In this document: one piece after another, positions 1 to 5,758 of the stretch
How the letters are laid out: each line of letters opens with the position of its first letter
Numbering within the stretch: the first letter of the stretch is position 1
Source of the DNA: an uncultured Lachnospiraceae bacterium
GTDB lineage: Bacteria; Bacillota; Clostridia; Lachnospirales; Lachnospiraceae
Reading direction: 5' to 3'
DNA: 5,860 bases
NCBI GenBank assembly: GCA_958426095.1
Contig: CATZYB010000156.1
Span: 1-5,860 of the forward strand
Program-made: the position numbers and the translations under genes
The notes under the pieces: model-generated
What the model was told of the DNA's origin: nothing
Databases searched by the model: none
Seen by the model: the letters and a program-made list of their open reading frames with translations, nothing else

Positions 1-381
1 TCTGGAATCGATGCTGTGAACCTTAAACTTTCCTTCGGCTTCCGGATGATCTTCCAGAAAAAGCTTATAGGCCATCAGTGAATTATCATAAGTAGCTGAA
101 CCTTCTCTGTTGATCAGAATACCGATCAGATCCGTATACCCATCTTTATAAAACTTCTCATACATTTCCTGAAACTCAAACGCTGTCACCTGAGATGTCG
201 TCGGAATACCGTCATACTCCCCCATCAGCTTATAAAACTCTTCATTATTAAAGTCTACTCTGCTGACATAAGATCTATCCCCCATCGCAATATTAAAATT
301 AAACATCTCAATATCCAGACTCTTCTCATTTTCATAAGTTATATCACTGGCTGAATCTGTAAATATCTTTATCTTTTCCAT
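1..381 (-). CDS. DegV family (fatty-acid-binding) protein, N-terminal part, cut by the left edge
   Basis: The frame is open from an ATG at 381 to the left edge, giving 127 codons of a protein whose family is usually about 280 residues, so the larger part lies outside the window. The start is supported by a GAGGAGGG ribosome binding site about 9 bases upstream (around 391-398). DegV features seen are the N-terminal KIFTDSASDI strand-loop (residues 5-14), the PTTSQVT motif (60-66), a REGSATYDN stretch (92-100) where the family usually has S-G-T-Y, and a VHSIDS segment at the edge. DegV proteins bind a single fatty acid between two domains. In Firmicutes, FakB proteins of this family present the fatty acid to the kinase FakA for phosphorylation and entry into phospholipids. 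Whether this copy is a true FakB partner cannot be told here. It is transcribed divergently from the ThrE operon. Confidence 0.9.
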   Translation of the reverse strand, partial: MEKIKIFTDSASDITYENEKSLDIEMFNFNIAMGDRSYVSRVDFNNEEFYKLMGEYDGIPTTSQVTAFEFQEMYEKFYKDGYTDLIGILINREGSATYDNSLMAYKLFLEDHPEAEGKFKVHSIDSR

Positions 382-416
382 AGGATTTTGCCCTCCTCTT
401 CGCAAATTCACATCCA

Positions 417-435
417 TTCAAACGTTTACAGTATA
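417..435 (-). promoter_or_regulatory. Possible degV -10 box with an overlapping cre-like palindrome
   Basis: Read on the minus strand, TATACT at 435-430 is a good -10 candidate about 50 bases upstream of the degV start, but no convincing -35 lies at 17-18 bases. Directly downstream, bases 417-430 read TTCAAACGTTTACA, centred on the perfect palindrome AAACGTTT. This matches the CcpA cre pattern (TGWNANCGNTNWCA) with two mismatches. A repressor bound here would block a transcript from this -10. The assignment is weak because AT-rich sequence gives such matches by chance. Confidence 0.3.
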
Positions 436-497
436 ACATATTTTACATTCAAAATACAGAATATTAAAAAAATACTTTCTCACCTTTTCTGTTTTTG

Positions 498-509
498 TGA
501 TAATATAAT
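498..509 (+). promoter_or_regulatory. Probable -10 region of the ThrE-type operon
   Basis: The stretch contains a perfect TATAAT at 504-509. An overlapping alternative is the extended -10 TG-A-TAATAT at 498-506. There is no recognisable TTGACA at 16-18 bases upstream, so an extended -10 promoter is the better reading. Transcription would start near 515, leaving only about 30 bases of leader before the ATG at 545. A run of seven A residues around 466-472 lies upstream and may act as a curved or UP-like element. Confidence 0.45.
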
Positions 510-544
510 TTCAGACCAATATGCAAGGGGAAATATCGATCATT

Positions 545-1318
545 ATGAACCACGATGAAATCATCAAAAAAGAAAAAATTTATTTTGAATTGGTTACACG
601 GCTCGGCAGCGAAATGCTGGAAAACGGCGGCGAGATTTTCCGCACGGGAGACGTCATGCAGTATGCCGCCCAAGCGCTGGGACTGAAGGACTTCAATACC
701 TTTGTCATTGCCAACGGAATCTTCGCATCTATGCTGACCGACGGACAGACTTATTCCTGCCGGGTCCGTTATATTTCACTGTCTCCTATGAATATCTGCC
801 GTTTGGAAGCGTTAAACACCCTGTCCAGAAGAATTGTCGCCGGCCTTGACGATCCATCGGAGATTGAAGCCGAACTGAACCGAATTCAATTCCTTGAGGC
901 TTCCAACAATAAAATAAAAATCCTGTGCGCCGGATTTGGCGGCGGCGGTTTCTGCTATCTGTTCGGAGGGAGCTTTTTTGACTCCGTGACCGCATTTTTG
1001 GCAGGGTGTATTTTGTATATCTTCTTATTATATTTACTGCCCAAACTGTCCCTTCCAAAAATCATGTATAATATCGCCGCAAGTATTATCGCCGTTTGCT
1101 CATGCATCCTGCTCCATTCCGTCGGACTGGGCGATCAGTTGGACCGGATTACCATCGGCGCGCTTTTTCCTCTCGTTCCGGGAATCTCACTAACGAACTC
1201 TTTTCGAAATTTCCTGGAAAACGACTACCTGGCCGGTCTTGTCCGGCTTGTGGATGCTCTCGTAACTGCCGGCGGCATCGCCATCGGCGTCGGTATCGCA
1301 ACCGCATTATTTTTATAA
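545..1318 (+). CDS. Threonine/serine exporter-family protein, N-terminal type (ThrE/YjjP-like subunit)
   Basis: The 257-residue product matches the ThrE/YjjP family: an N-terminal soluble part of about 125 residues, then about five hydrophobic segments. The soluble part has the G-S-E-M-L-E-N-G-G-E-I-F-R motif (residues 21-33), with the Arg conserved in the family, and the N-G-I-F-A-S-M segment (57-63). The membrane part carries PLVPGISL (209-216) followed by NSFRNFLENDYLAGLVR, the family's typical re-entrant region. Relatives export threonine and serine (Corynebacterium ThrE, one fused protein) or succinate (E. coli YjjP with YjjB), so the substrate here is open. An in-frame ATG at 521 would give 265 residues but has no ribosome binding site and lies almost at the expected transcript start. 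I chose 545, preceded by AAGGGG at 525-530, although that spacing is long. It is the first gene of a two-gene operon. Confidence 0.88.
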   Translation: MNHDEIIKKEKIYFELVTRLGSEMLENGGEIFRTGDVMQYAAQALGLKDFNTFVIANGIFASMLTDGQTYSCRVRYISLSPMNICRLEALNTLSRRIVAGLDDPSEIEAELNRIQFLEASNNKIKILCAGFGGGGFCYLFGGSFFDSVTAFLAGCILYIFLLYLLPKLSLPKIMYNIAASIIAVCSCILLHSVGLGDQLDRITIGALFPLVPGISLTNSFRNFLENDYLAGLVRLVDALVTAGGIAIGVGIATALFL

Positions 1319-1323
1319 GGAGG
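1318..1323 (+). promoter_or_regulatory. Ribosome binding site of the second transporter gene, overlapping the upstream stop
   Basis: AGGAGG begins on the last base of the upstream TAA stop and lies 5 bases before the ATG at 1329. Ribosomes ending the first gene would be delivered onto this site, which favours translational coupling and matched amounts of the two transporter halves. Confidence 0.8.
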
Positions 1324-1328
1324 AGCTT

Positions 1329-1769
1329 ATGCTGGAAGTTTTATTTCAATTAATCGCAGCTTTTATCGGAACGGTTTCCTTTTCTGTATTATTCAGTACC
1401 CCCAAAAAATATCTGATACAATGCGGCCTTGTCGGCGCCCTTGGCTGGGGCGTCCATCTCCTGACCCTTAATTTGGTCGGTTCCTCCGTCGCCGCAATTT
1501 TTGCCGCCAGCGCTATCCTGACGATCTGTTCAAGATATCTTGCCCGGTTTTACAAAGTGACAACGACCCTTTTTCTTATTTCAGGCATCTTTACCCTGGT
1601 TCCGGGAGCCGGGATTTATTATACGGCCTATTACACGATCACGGGTCCCGGTGAAACCGCCCTTTATTACGGCATGAGCAGCCTGAAAACTGCCCTCGCC
1701 ATCGGTCTGGGCATCGGTGTTGCCTATTCCCTTCCTCCAAAGCTTTTTGGCTGGAAAAAACGAAGCTGA
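1329..1769 (+). CDS. Threonine/serine exporter-family protein, C-terminal type (ThrE_2/YjjB-like subunit)
   Basis: This 146-residue membrane protein is the second half of a split ThrE transporter. It has about five hydrophobic segments (roughly residues 1-21, 31-52, 54-70, 78-97 and 118-136) and ends in a short basic tail, GWKKRS. The family hallmark is LVPGAGIYYTAYYTITG (90-106), which mirrors the LVPG motif in the partner's membrane domain. The length is typical of the small YjjB-type subunit. The gene starts 10 bases after the partner's stop and has its own strong AGGAGG site, so the two are co-transcribed and probably form one complex in the cytoplasmic membrane. In E. coli both YjjP and YjjB are needed for succinate export. 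In actinobacteria the equivalent domains are fused. The direction and substrate of transport are inferred from family only. Confidence 0.87.
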   Translation: MLEVLFQLIAAFIGTVSFSVLFSTPKKYLIQCGLVGALGWGVHLLTLNLVGSSVAAIFAASAILTICSRYLARFYKVTTTLFLISGIFTLVPGAGIYYTAYYTITGPGETALYYGMSSLKTALAIGLGIGVAYSLPPKLFGWKKRS

Positions 1770-1789
1770 CCATTTAAGCAGTTATTTAA

Positions 1790-1809
1790 GGCGGCCCATA
1801 AGGACCGCC
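1790..1809 (-). terminator. Hairpin between convergent hydF and the transporter operon; probable hydF terminator
   Basis: An 8-bp stem (GGCGGTCC / GGGCCGCC) with a TTAT loop begins 2 bases after the hydF stop. In minus-strand RNA all eight pairs form, one being a G-U pair. In plus-strand RNA that pair becomes a C-A mismatch, so the hairpin suits hydF better. The downstream tract TTAAATAAC is only moderately T-rich, so it is not a textbook terminator. It may also serve weakly as the end of the converging plus-strand operon, 20 bases after that stop. Confidence 0.6.
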
Positions 1810-1811
1810 GA

Positions 1812-3020
1812 TCATTCTTCCAACAATTTTAAAATATCCGGAAAAGGTTCCAGACTTCGTCTTAAGATTCCCTGAGTATGTGCAATAAGAATACCATAAT
1901 TTGTCATTGGTACACCCTGCTCTTTCGCAAGTTTCTGCCGATATTTCATTTCCCGCTCATTCAACATGCAGCCGCCGCAATGAACGATCAGGCTGTACCC
2001 CTTTAAATTCTCCGGGAACTCGGTGCCTGAACTCCATTCATACTGAAAATGTTTTCCTGTATACTCTTCGATCCAGCGCGGTATTTTTACAGTGCCTATA
2101 TCATCGCATTGTCGATGATGCGTACAACCCTCAGATATAAGAATCCTTGCGCCCTCCTCTAACCGATCCAATACCCCGACTCCCTGTACCGTCGATTCCA
2201 GATCACCTTTATAACGGGCAAAAAGGATGGAAAAGGATGTCAGCAAAATTTCCTCCGGCGTATCCTGGGCCACCTTCCGAAATGCCTGGCTGTCCGTAAT
2301 GACCATCTTAGGCTTCTTGCCCAGTTCTTCCAAAGTCTGTTTCAATTCTGAATCTTTTACAACAATCGAAACTGCGTCTGCCTCCAATATGTCTCGAATG
2401 GTCTGCTGCTGAGGAAGGATAAGCCGCCCTTTCGGCGCCGCTGAATCAATCGGCACGACCAGAACAACGAAATCCCCCGGCCGGATCAAATCCGCTGCAA
2501 TCCGCCGTTCTGAAGTCTCTTTAACAGCCAGATGGCCAATTTTTTCCTTCAGGCTGTAAATGCCAGTCCCCTCTTTCGCGCTGACCCAAATATGAGGATC
2601 CTCCGCACTGAAAGAACATACCGTACATAGATCGCTTTTATTTAACGCGATCACATAAGGAATTTTTTTCTCTTCAAATAAACGAATCAACGCTTCATCC
2701 GCACTGGTCGTACCCGTGGTTCCATCGACAACAAGTACAGCCACGTCGGTTTTATTAAGCACCTGACGGGTTTTCTTCACCCGCTGTTCTCCCAGTGTTC
2801 CTTCATCATCGATTCCCGGCGTATCAATGATCATCACCGGACCGATCGGAAGTAATTCCATCGTCTTATAAACAGGATCTGTCGTCGTTCCTTTGACCGG
2901 AGAAACAATGGCTAAAGCCTGTCCTGTCACCGCATTAACAACGCTGGACTTCCCCGCGTTTCTCCTTCCAAAAAATCCTATATGCACCCGGTTTGCCGCC
3001 GGTGTCTGATTCAAACCCAT
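1812..3020 (-). CDS. hydF: [FeFe]-hydrogenase H-cluster maturation GTPase HydF
   Basis: HydF is the scaffold on which the 2Fe subcluster of the H-cluster, made with the radical-SAM enzymes HydE and HydG, is assembled and handed to apo-hydrogenase in the cytoplasm. The 402-residue length is normal for the family. The GTPase domain has the P-loop GRRNAGKS (18-25), switch region GTTTD (44-48), DTPG (66-69), NKSD (127-130) and SAK (147-149). The dimerisation domain follows, and the C-terminal [4Fe-4S] domain carries C299-x-H301, then 45 residues, then H347-C348-G-G-C351, the diagnostic CxH...HCxxC pattern. All key residues are present, so the protein should be functional. The ATG at 3020 is preceded by AAGGAG (3030-3035). 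hydE, hydG and the hydrogenase are not in this window. It is downstream of the lactate regulator on the same strand, but beyond a terminator-like hairpin. Confidence 0.97.
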   Translation of the reverse strand: MGLNQTPAANRVHIGFFGRRNAGKSSVVNAVTGQALAIVSPVKGTTTDPVYKTMELLPIGPVMIIDTPGIDDEGTLGEQRVKKTRQVLNKTDVAVLVVDGTTGTTSADEALIRLFEEKKIPYVIALNKSDLCTVCSFSAEDPHIWVSAKEGTGIYSLKEKIGHLAVKETSERRIAADLIRPGDFVVLVVPIDSAAPKGRLILPQQQTIRDILEADAVSIVVKDSELKQTLEELGKKPKMVITDSQAFRKVAQDTPEEILLTSFSILFARYKGDLESTVQGVGVLDRLEEGARILISEGCTHHRQCDDIGTVKIPRWIEEYTGKHFQYEWSSGTEFPENLKGYSLIVHCGGCMLNEREMKYRQKLAKEQGVPMTNYGILIAHTQGILRRSLEPFPDILKLLEE

Positions 3021-3050
3021 TCTTTTCTCTCCTTTCCGCTGCTATGAGCA

Positions 3051-3120
3051 TAAAATAAAAGGTGCTTTCATCTGAAGAACCGCAACGGAGGTCTATGTCC
3101 GGTTCTTCTTCGAAAACCCC
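3051..3120 (-). terminator. Long intrinsic terminator or attenuator between the GntR gene and hydF
   Basis: In minus-strand RNA a lower stem pairs bases 3112-3120 with 3061-3069 (one mismatch, one G-U). After a small internal loop, a perfect 9-bp upper stem GAAGAACCG / CGGTTCTTC pairs 3100-3108 with 3074-3082 around a 17-base loop. The lower stem is followed at once by TTTTATTTTA (3060-3051). It begins 14 bases after the GntR stop codon. The shape and U-tract are those of a Rho-independent terminator. Only about 30 bases then remain before hydF, with no clear promoter, so partial read-through into hydF is possible. Confidence 0.75.
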
Positions 3121-3134
3121 TTTTTATTCTACCT

Positions 3135-3824
3135 TTATTTTGAAATTTCTTCAAGCTCATTCATGGAAAGAAGCATATACCGGTCCACATCAAAATGACG
3201 CTTTCCCACTTTCCGAACGGCTTTTACATCCCGGCGTTTAATCGCCTCAATAATCCCCAAATGATCCCTATGAATAGACTTCATAGAATCCGGAAACATA
3301 TCTTCCATCAACATGATTCGCTGTCCGCTGGATTCATACAGCGTGTGTACCAAAATCGGAAAAATATCATTATGCGTCGCCTTTGCGATCTGCATATGGA
3401 GCTTCAGATCCAAATTCCCATATCCGGTTTTTTCACTGAGATTCTTCTCCATCTGCTCATAGATTCTTTCCATGGCATCAATATCGTCTCGGTCTGCGTT
3501 TAAAGCAGCCTTCTCAAACATTGCCAGCTCTAAAACTTCCCGAACTTCAAGCACCTGCATTTGGCTGTGACGATCCTCTTCCAGGATACTCTCAAAGTGT
3601 TTAGCAAAGCGAGCCTTCTGCTTATCTGTCACATAGGAGCCTTTGCCCGGTCGGATTTCTATCAAGCCTCTGTCACCGAGCAACACTAAAGCTTCTCTCA
3701 GGACATTTCGGCTAACGCCATATTCCTGAACCATCGTCCGTTCTGACGGAAGCTTTTCTCCCACCGACATTCCTTTAATTCTTTCTTCCAGCTTTTTATA
3801 TATATCCGTATACAGGTAATCCAC
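3135..3824 (-). CDS. GntR-family transcriptional regulator, FadR subfamily (FCD domain), probable lactate-responsive repressor
   Basis: The 229-residue protein has an N-terminal winged helix-turn-helix (about residues 5-67) with the GntR signature LPSERTMVQEYGVSRNVLREAL (25-46) and wing RPGKGSYV (58-65). A C-terminal all-helical FCD domain (about 90-220) binds the effector. The FCD metal ligands are all visible: D139, H143, H188 and H210. Members of this group include LldR and PdhR, which respond to lactate or pyruvate. The start is GTG at 3824, backed by AGGAGGGG at 3831-3838 with 6-base spacing. The gene lies 135 bases downstream of the lactate permease gene on the same strand. FadR-type operators (TnGTnnnACnA) occur at the lctP promoter, so this protein most likely represses lctP and its own gene until lactate is present. 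The effector is inferred from context; another hydroxy or keto acid is possible. Confidence 0.9.
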   Translation of the reverse strand: MDYLYTDIYKKLEERIKGMSVGEKLPSERTMVQEYGVSRNVLREALVLLGDRGLIEIRPGKGSYVTDKQKARFAKHFESILEEDRHSQMQVLEVREVLELAMFEKAALNADRDDIDAMERIYEQMEKNLSEKTGYGNLDLKLHMQIAKATHNDIFPILVHTLYESSGQRIMLMEDMFPDSMKSIHRDHLGIIEAIKRRDVKAVRKVGKRHFDVDRYMLLSMNELEEISK

Positions 3825-3844
3825 CGGCCGCCCCTCCTTTTTTA

Positions 3845-3868
3845 ATTTATATCAACCCCAATTTATAT
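3845..3868 (-). repeat. Short AT-rich direct repeat upstream of the GntR gene, possible duplicated -10 element
   Basis: ATTTATAT occurs at 3845-3852 and again at 3861-3868, 16 bases apart, with a run of four C residues following both copies. On the minus strand each copy reads ATATAAAT just after a GGGG run, about 20-45 bases upstream of the GTG start. Either copy could serve as a -10 box for a separate gntR promoter, but neither has a good -35. Confidence 0.3.
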
Positions 3869-3882
3869 ACCCCTTTTTATTT

Positions 3883-3921
3883 GAAATGGCACCAGTATGT
3901 ATCACACACTGATGCCATTTC
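3883..3921 (-). other. 14-bp stem hairpin after lctP, without a U-tract
   Basis: Bases 3921-3908 (GAAATGGCATCAGT on the minus strand) pair with 3896-3883 around an 11-base loop. The stem is 14 bp with a single G-U pair in minus-strand RNA, and that pair is a C-A mismatch in plus-strand RNA. It lies about 40 bases after the lctP stop. The following bases read AAATAAAAAGGGG, so it is not a normal Rho-independent terminator. It may slow 3' exonucleases and protect the lctP message, or lower expression of the downstream regulator gene. Confidence 0.65.
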
Positions 3922-3959
3922 TAACATGTATGCTTTATATGCTCTTAATAGCTTTTTAT

Positions 3960-5501
3960 TTAGAGAATAGCACCTACATAGCAGCATACGCAAACGATCA
4001 CTATGTAAAGGGCACACCACTTAATCGTAGCGCTCATGATCTTACCGTCAGAACCGGTAACACTGATAGCCGCTGCGGCCATCGCGATACTCTGTGGAGA
4101 AATCATCTTACCTGCTGTTGCACCTGCAGAGTTTGCAGCTACCAGCCAATATGGATCGATACCTAACTGATTTGCAATTTCCAACTGGAGTTTCGCGAAC
4201 ATAACACAAGCGGATGTTGCAGAACCTGTAACGAAGCAGCCGATACCACCGATCAACGGAGCGATGATTGGATAGAAGCCGCCTGTCAAAGCTACTAAAC
4301 CATTTGCCAATGCAATAACCATACCTGCATAACCCATTAATTTAGCAATAGAAACGATGAATACTACCGTAACAACGGCTTTCCAGTATTTCTTGATCGT
4401 TGCAACAAATTCTGCGCCAAGGTCGCCAACGCTTGCACCCTGGATCAAAGCGCCGATAATACCTGCGATGAACATCCAGACACCAGGTGTATTGATCCAT
4501 GCAAAGGATACTGCAGCCGCGCCTTCGCCGCTATAGAATGTGATTGTCGATTTAATGCCGCCCAATGCTGTATTGATCGGAGGAACCAGCTTGGAAGAAC
4601 CAAGAATGAAAATAACGATCAATACGTAAGGAATCCATGCTTTTACAGCGCTCATCTTTGGAGCGGAAACAGCTGTGCCAGCACCTTCCTCTTTCTTTTC
4701 AAGCAAATACTCTTCCGGAATATCCGCTTTAGAGCTGCGGCCCATGAGGATAACAACAACGAGAGAAACAAGAGCGCCGATCGTTACGGAAAGCTCTGGA
4801 CCAACGAATGCGGAAATCGCATAAAATGGTACGTAGAAAGATATTACAGAAGCAATTGTAATACCCATAACGCCTTTGAAAGCTTTTGTGGATTTACCTA
4901 CCAGTAAGATGATAACAAATGGAGATAAAATACACAGACCGCCTAACAGAAGCGCTGTCGGACCGGATAAGATCGTTGCATCAAGACCGGCTGTATTTGC
5001 CGCACTGATCGTCGGTGTACCGATGGCACCGAATGCAGGGGATGCTGCATTACCGATCAAACAGATAACAGCGGCTGCGATCGGGTCAAATCCCATACCA
5101 ACCATCATGGCGGCCGGAATAGCTACGGCTGTACCGAAACCAGCAATACCTTCCATGAAGTTACCGAAGCACCATCCAAGAAGAAGCGCTGCAACACGTT
5201 TGTCGTTAGAAACAGATGCCAGCATGTTCTTAATGACATCCATAGCTCCTGTACGTAAGCTCAGGTTGTATACGAACATGGCACCAAACATGATGATACC
5301 GATCGGCCATACAGCGGCACACACACCTTCAACAGTACCTGTAACAACTTCCATAACTGACATGCCATAAACAGCAAGGCATTCAACGGCTGTAATAATA
5401 AGACCGATACCGCAGGCATTAAAACCTGACATTTTGAAAACTGTCATGGATACGATTAACCATACAATAGGTATAACCGCGAGAATAACTTGTAATAACA
5501 T
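3960..5501 (-). CDS. lctP: L-lactate permease (LctP/LldP family)
   Basis: This 513-residue integral membrane protein is hydrophobic throughout, with roughly twelve or more membrane segments. It belongs to the lactate permease family, which imports L-lactate, and in some members D-lactate or glycolate, by proton symport. The length is slightly below the usual 530-560. Family motifs seen are NFMEGIAGFGTAVAIPAAM (114-132) and GNAASPAFGAIGTPTISAANTAG (150-172). One clear hydrophilic loop, rich in Lys and Glu, lies near 255-280. Near the C-terminus, a second small-residue-rich segment (AANSAGATAGKMISPQS) is also typical. The ATG at 5501 follows AGGGAGAGGG (5504-5513). Codons favour GGT, GTT and CGT more than in the neighbouring transporter genes, which hints at high expression. 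The promoter and two operators lie just upstream, and the FCD regulator gene is downstream. No lactate dehydrogenase or EtfAB gene is in the window. Confidence 0.95.
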   Translation of the reverse strand: MLLQVILAVIPIVWLIVSMTVFKMSGFNACGIGLIITAVECLAVYGMSVMEVVTGTVEGVCAAVWPIGIIMFGAMFVYNLSLRTGAMDVIKNMLASVSNDKRVAALLLGWCFGNFMEGIAGFGTAVAIPAAMMVGMGFDPIAAAVICLIGNAASPAFGAIGTPTISAANTAGLDATILSGPTALLLGGLCILSPFVIILLVGKSTKAFKGVMGITIASVISFYVPFYAISAFVGPELSVTIGALVSLVVVILMGRSSKADIPEEYLLEKKEEGAGTAVSAPKMSAVKAWIPYVLIVIFILGSSKLVPPINTALGGIKSTITFYSGEGAAAVSFAWINTPGVWMFIAGIIGALIQGASVGDLGAEFVATIKKYWKAVVTVVFIVSIAKLMGYAGMVIALANGLVALTGGFYPIIAPLIGGIGCFVTGSATSACVMFAKLQLEIANQLGIDPYWLVAANSAGATAGKMISPQSIAMAAAAISVTGSDGKIMSATIKWCALYIVIVCVCCYVGAIL

Positions 5502-5535
5502 AACCCTCTCCCTTTCTTTGGTTTAAATTGTTTTT

Positions 5536-5561
5536 AACTGGTCCTACCAGTTCTACCAGTT
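5536..5561. promoter_or_regulatory. Two overlapping FadR/LldR-type operators at the lctP start
   Basis: The first operator, 5536-5552, is a perfect palindrome: AACTGGT, CCT, ACCAGTT. Its core TGGTCCTACCA fits the FadR-family consensus TnGTnnnACnA. The second, CAGTTCTACCA at 5548-5558, fits with one mismatch and overlaps the first by two bases, offset by 9 bp. The offset comes from an exact tandem repeat of the 9-mer CTACCAGTT at 5544-5552 and 5553-5561. The sites lie about 5-30 bases downstream of the predicted start of transcription, a position suited to repression by blocking RNA polymerase. Confidence 0.82.
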
Positions 5562-5572
5562 ACTATGTTGTC

Positions 5573-5601
5573 ATTATAACACCCTTTGGCGAAATTGTCT
5601 A
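5573..5601 (-). promoter_or_regulatory. Sigma-A promoter of lctP
   Basis: On the minus strand the -35 is TAGACA (5601-5596), one base off TTGACA, and the -10 is a perfect TATAAT (5578-5573). The spacer is the optimal 17 bases. Transcription should begin near 5566, giving an untranslated leader of about 65 bases that includes the operator palindrome. The sequence upstream of the -35 is very AT-rich and could act as an UP element. Confidence 0.85.
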
Positions 5602-5758
5602 TAAATTTTTATCGTTAATTTAATAACTTTTGACAACTTGTACAAATGGTTCCGAAGTGATTCTTTTTTACATAGTAAGAGCAAGCCATGACTAAATAAA
5701 TTCTTCAAACACATTATCTACGACCCGATGTGCAAAGAAGCGCTCCCCGCGGTTAATC
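5602..5758. other. Intergenic stretch between the lctP promoter and the tRNA terminator
   Basis: About 155 bases separate the lctP -35 from the tRNA terminator. The left half is AT-rich and contains the 8-base palindrome TTGTACAA at 5638-5645. The right half is richer in GC and holds a short open frame on the minus strand (5760-5692) that could be a gene remnant. No RNA gene, mobile-element end or reliable coding sequence was recognised. Confidence 0.5.

Noticed and set aside
464..673. A 69-codon minus-strand frame across the transporter start
   Set aside because: It covers the promoter and start of a real gene and its product has no recognisable features (a Phe run and a Lys-rich end).
1096..1353. 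An 85-codon plus-strand frame overlapping the end of the first transporter gene
   Set aside because: It is Arg- and Cys-rich, lies in another frame of a gene with clear family motifs, and has no ribosome binding site.
3086..3099. ACCTCC in the loop of the hairpin before hydF as an anti-Shine-Dalgarno element pairing with the hydF ribosome binding site
   Set aside because: Only about four consecutive pairs form with the hydF AAGGAGAG, too few to support sequestration.
3051..3120. A riboswitch upstream of hydF
   Set aside because: I compared the hairpin with the layouts I know (preQ1, THF, guanidine) and saw no matching conserved core; the stems followed by a U-tract are explained by a terminator.
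4876..5370. A 164-codon plus-strand open frame inside the lctP region
   Set aside because: It is antisense to a well-supported permease gene, has no clear ribosome binding site, and its composition (rich in Pro, Ala, Thr, Met) is what antisense reading of membrane-protein codons gives.
5544..5561. The CTACCAGTT tandem repeat as the start of a CRISPR or other repeat array
   Set aside because: There are only two adjacent copies with no spacers, and operator function explains them.
5638..5645. TTGTACAA palindrome as a Rex (redox) operator
   Set aside because: Rex sites are longer inverted repeats of the TTGTGAA-spacer-TTCACAA type; an 8-base palindrome in AT-rich DNA is too short to assign.
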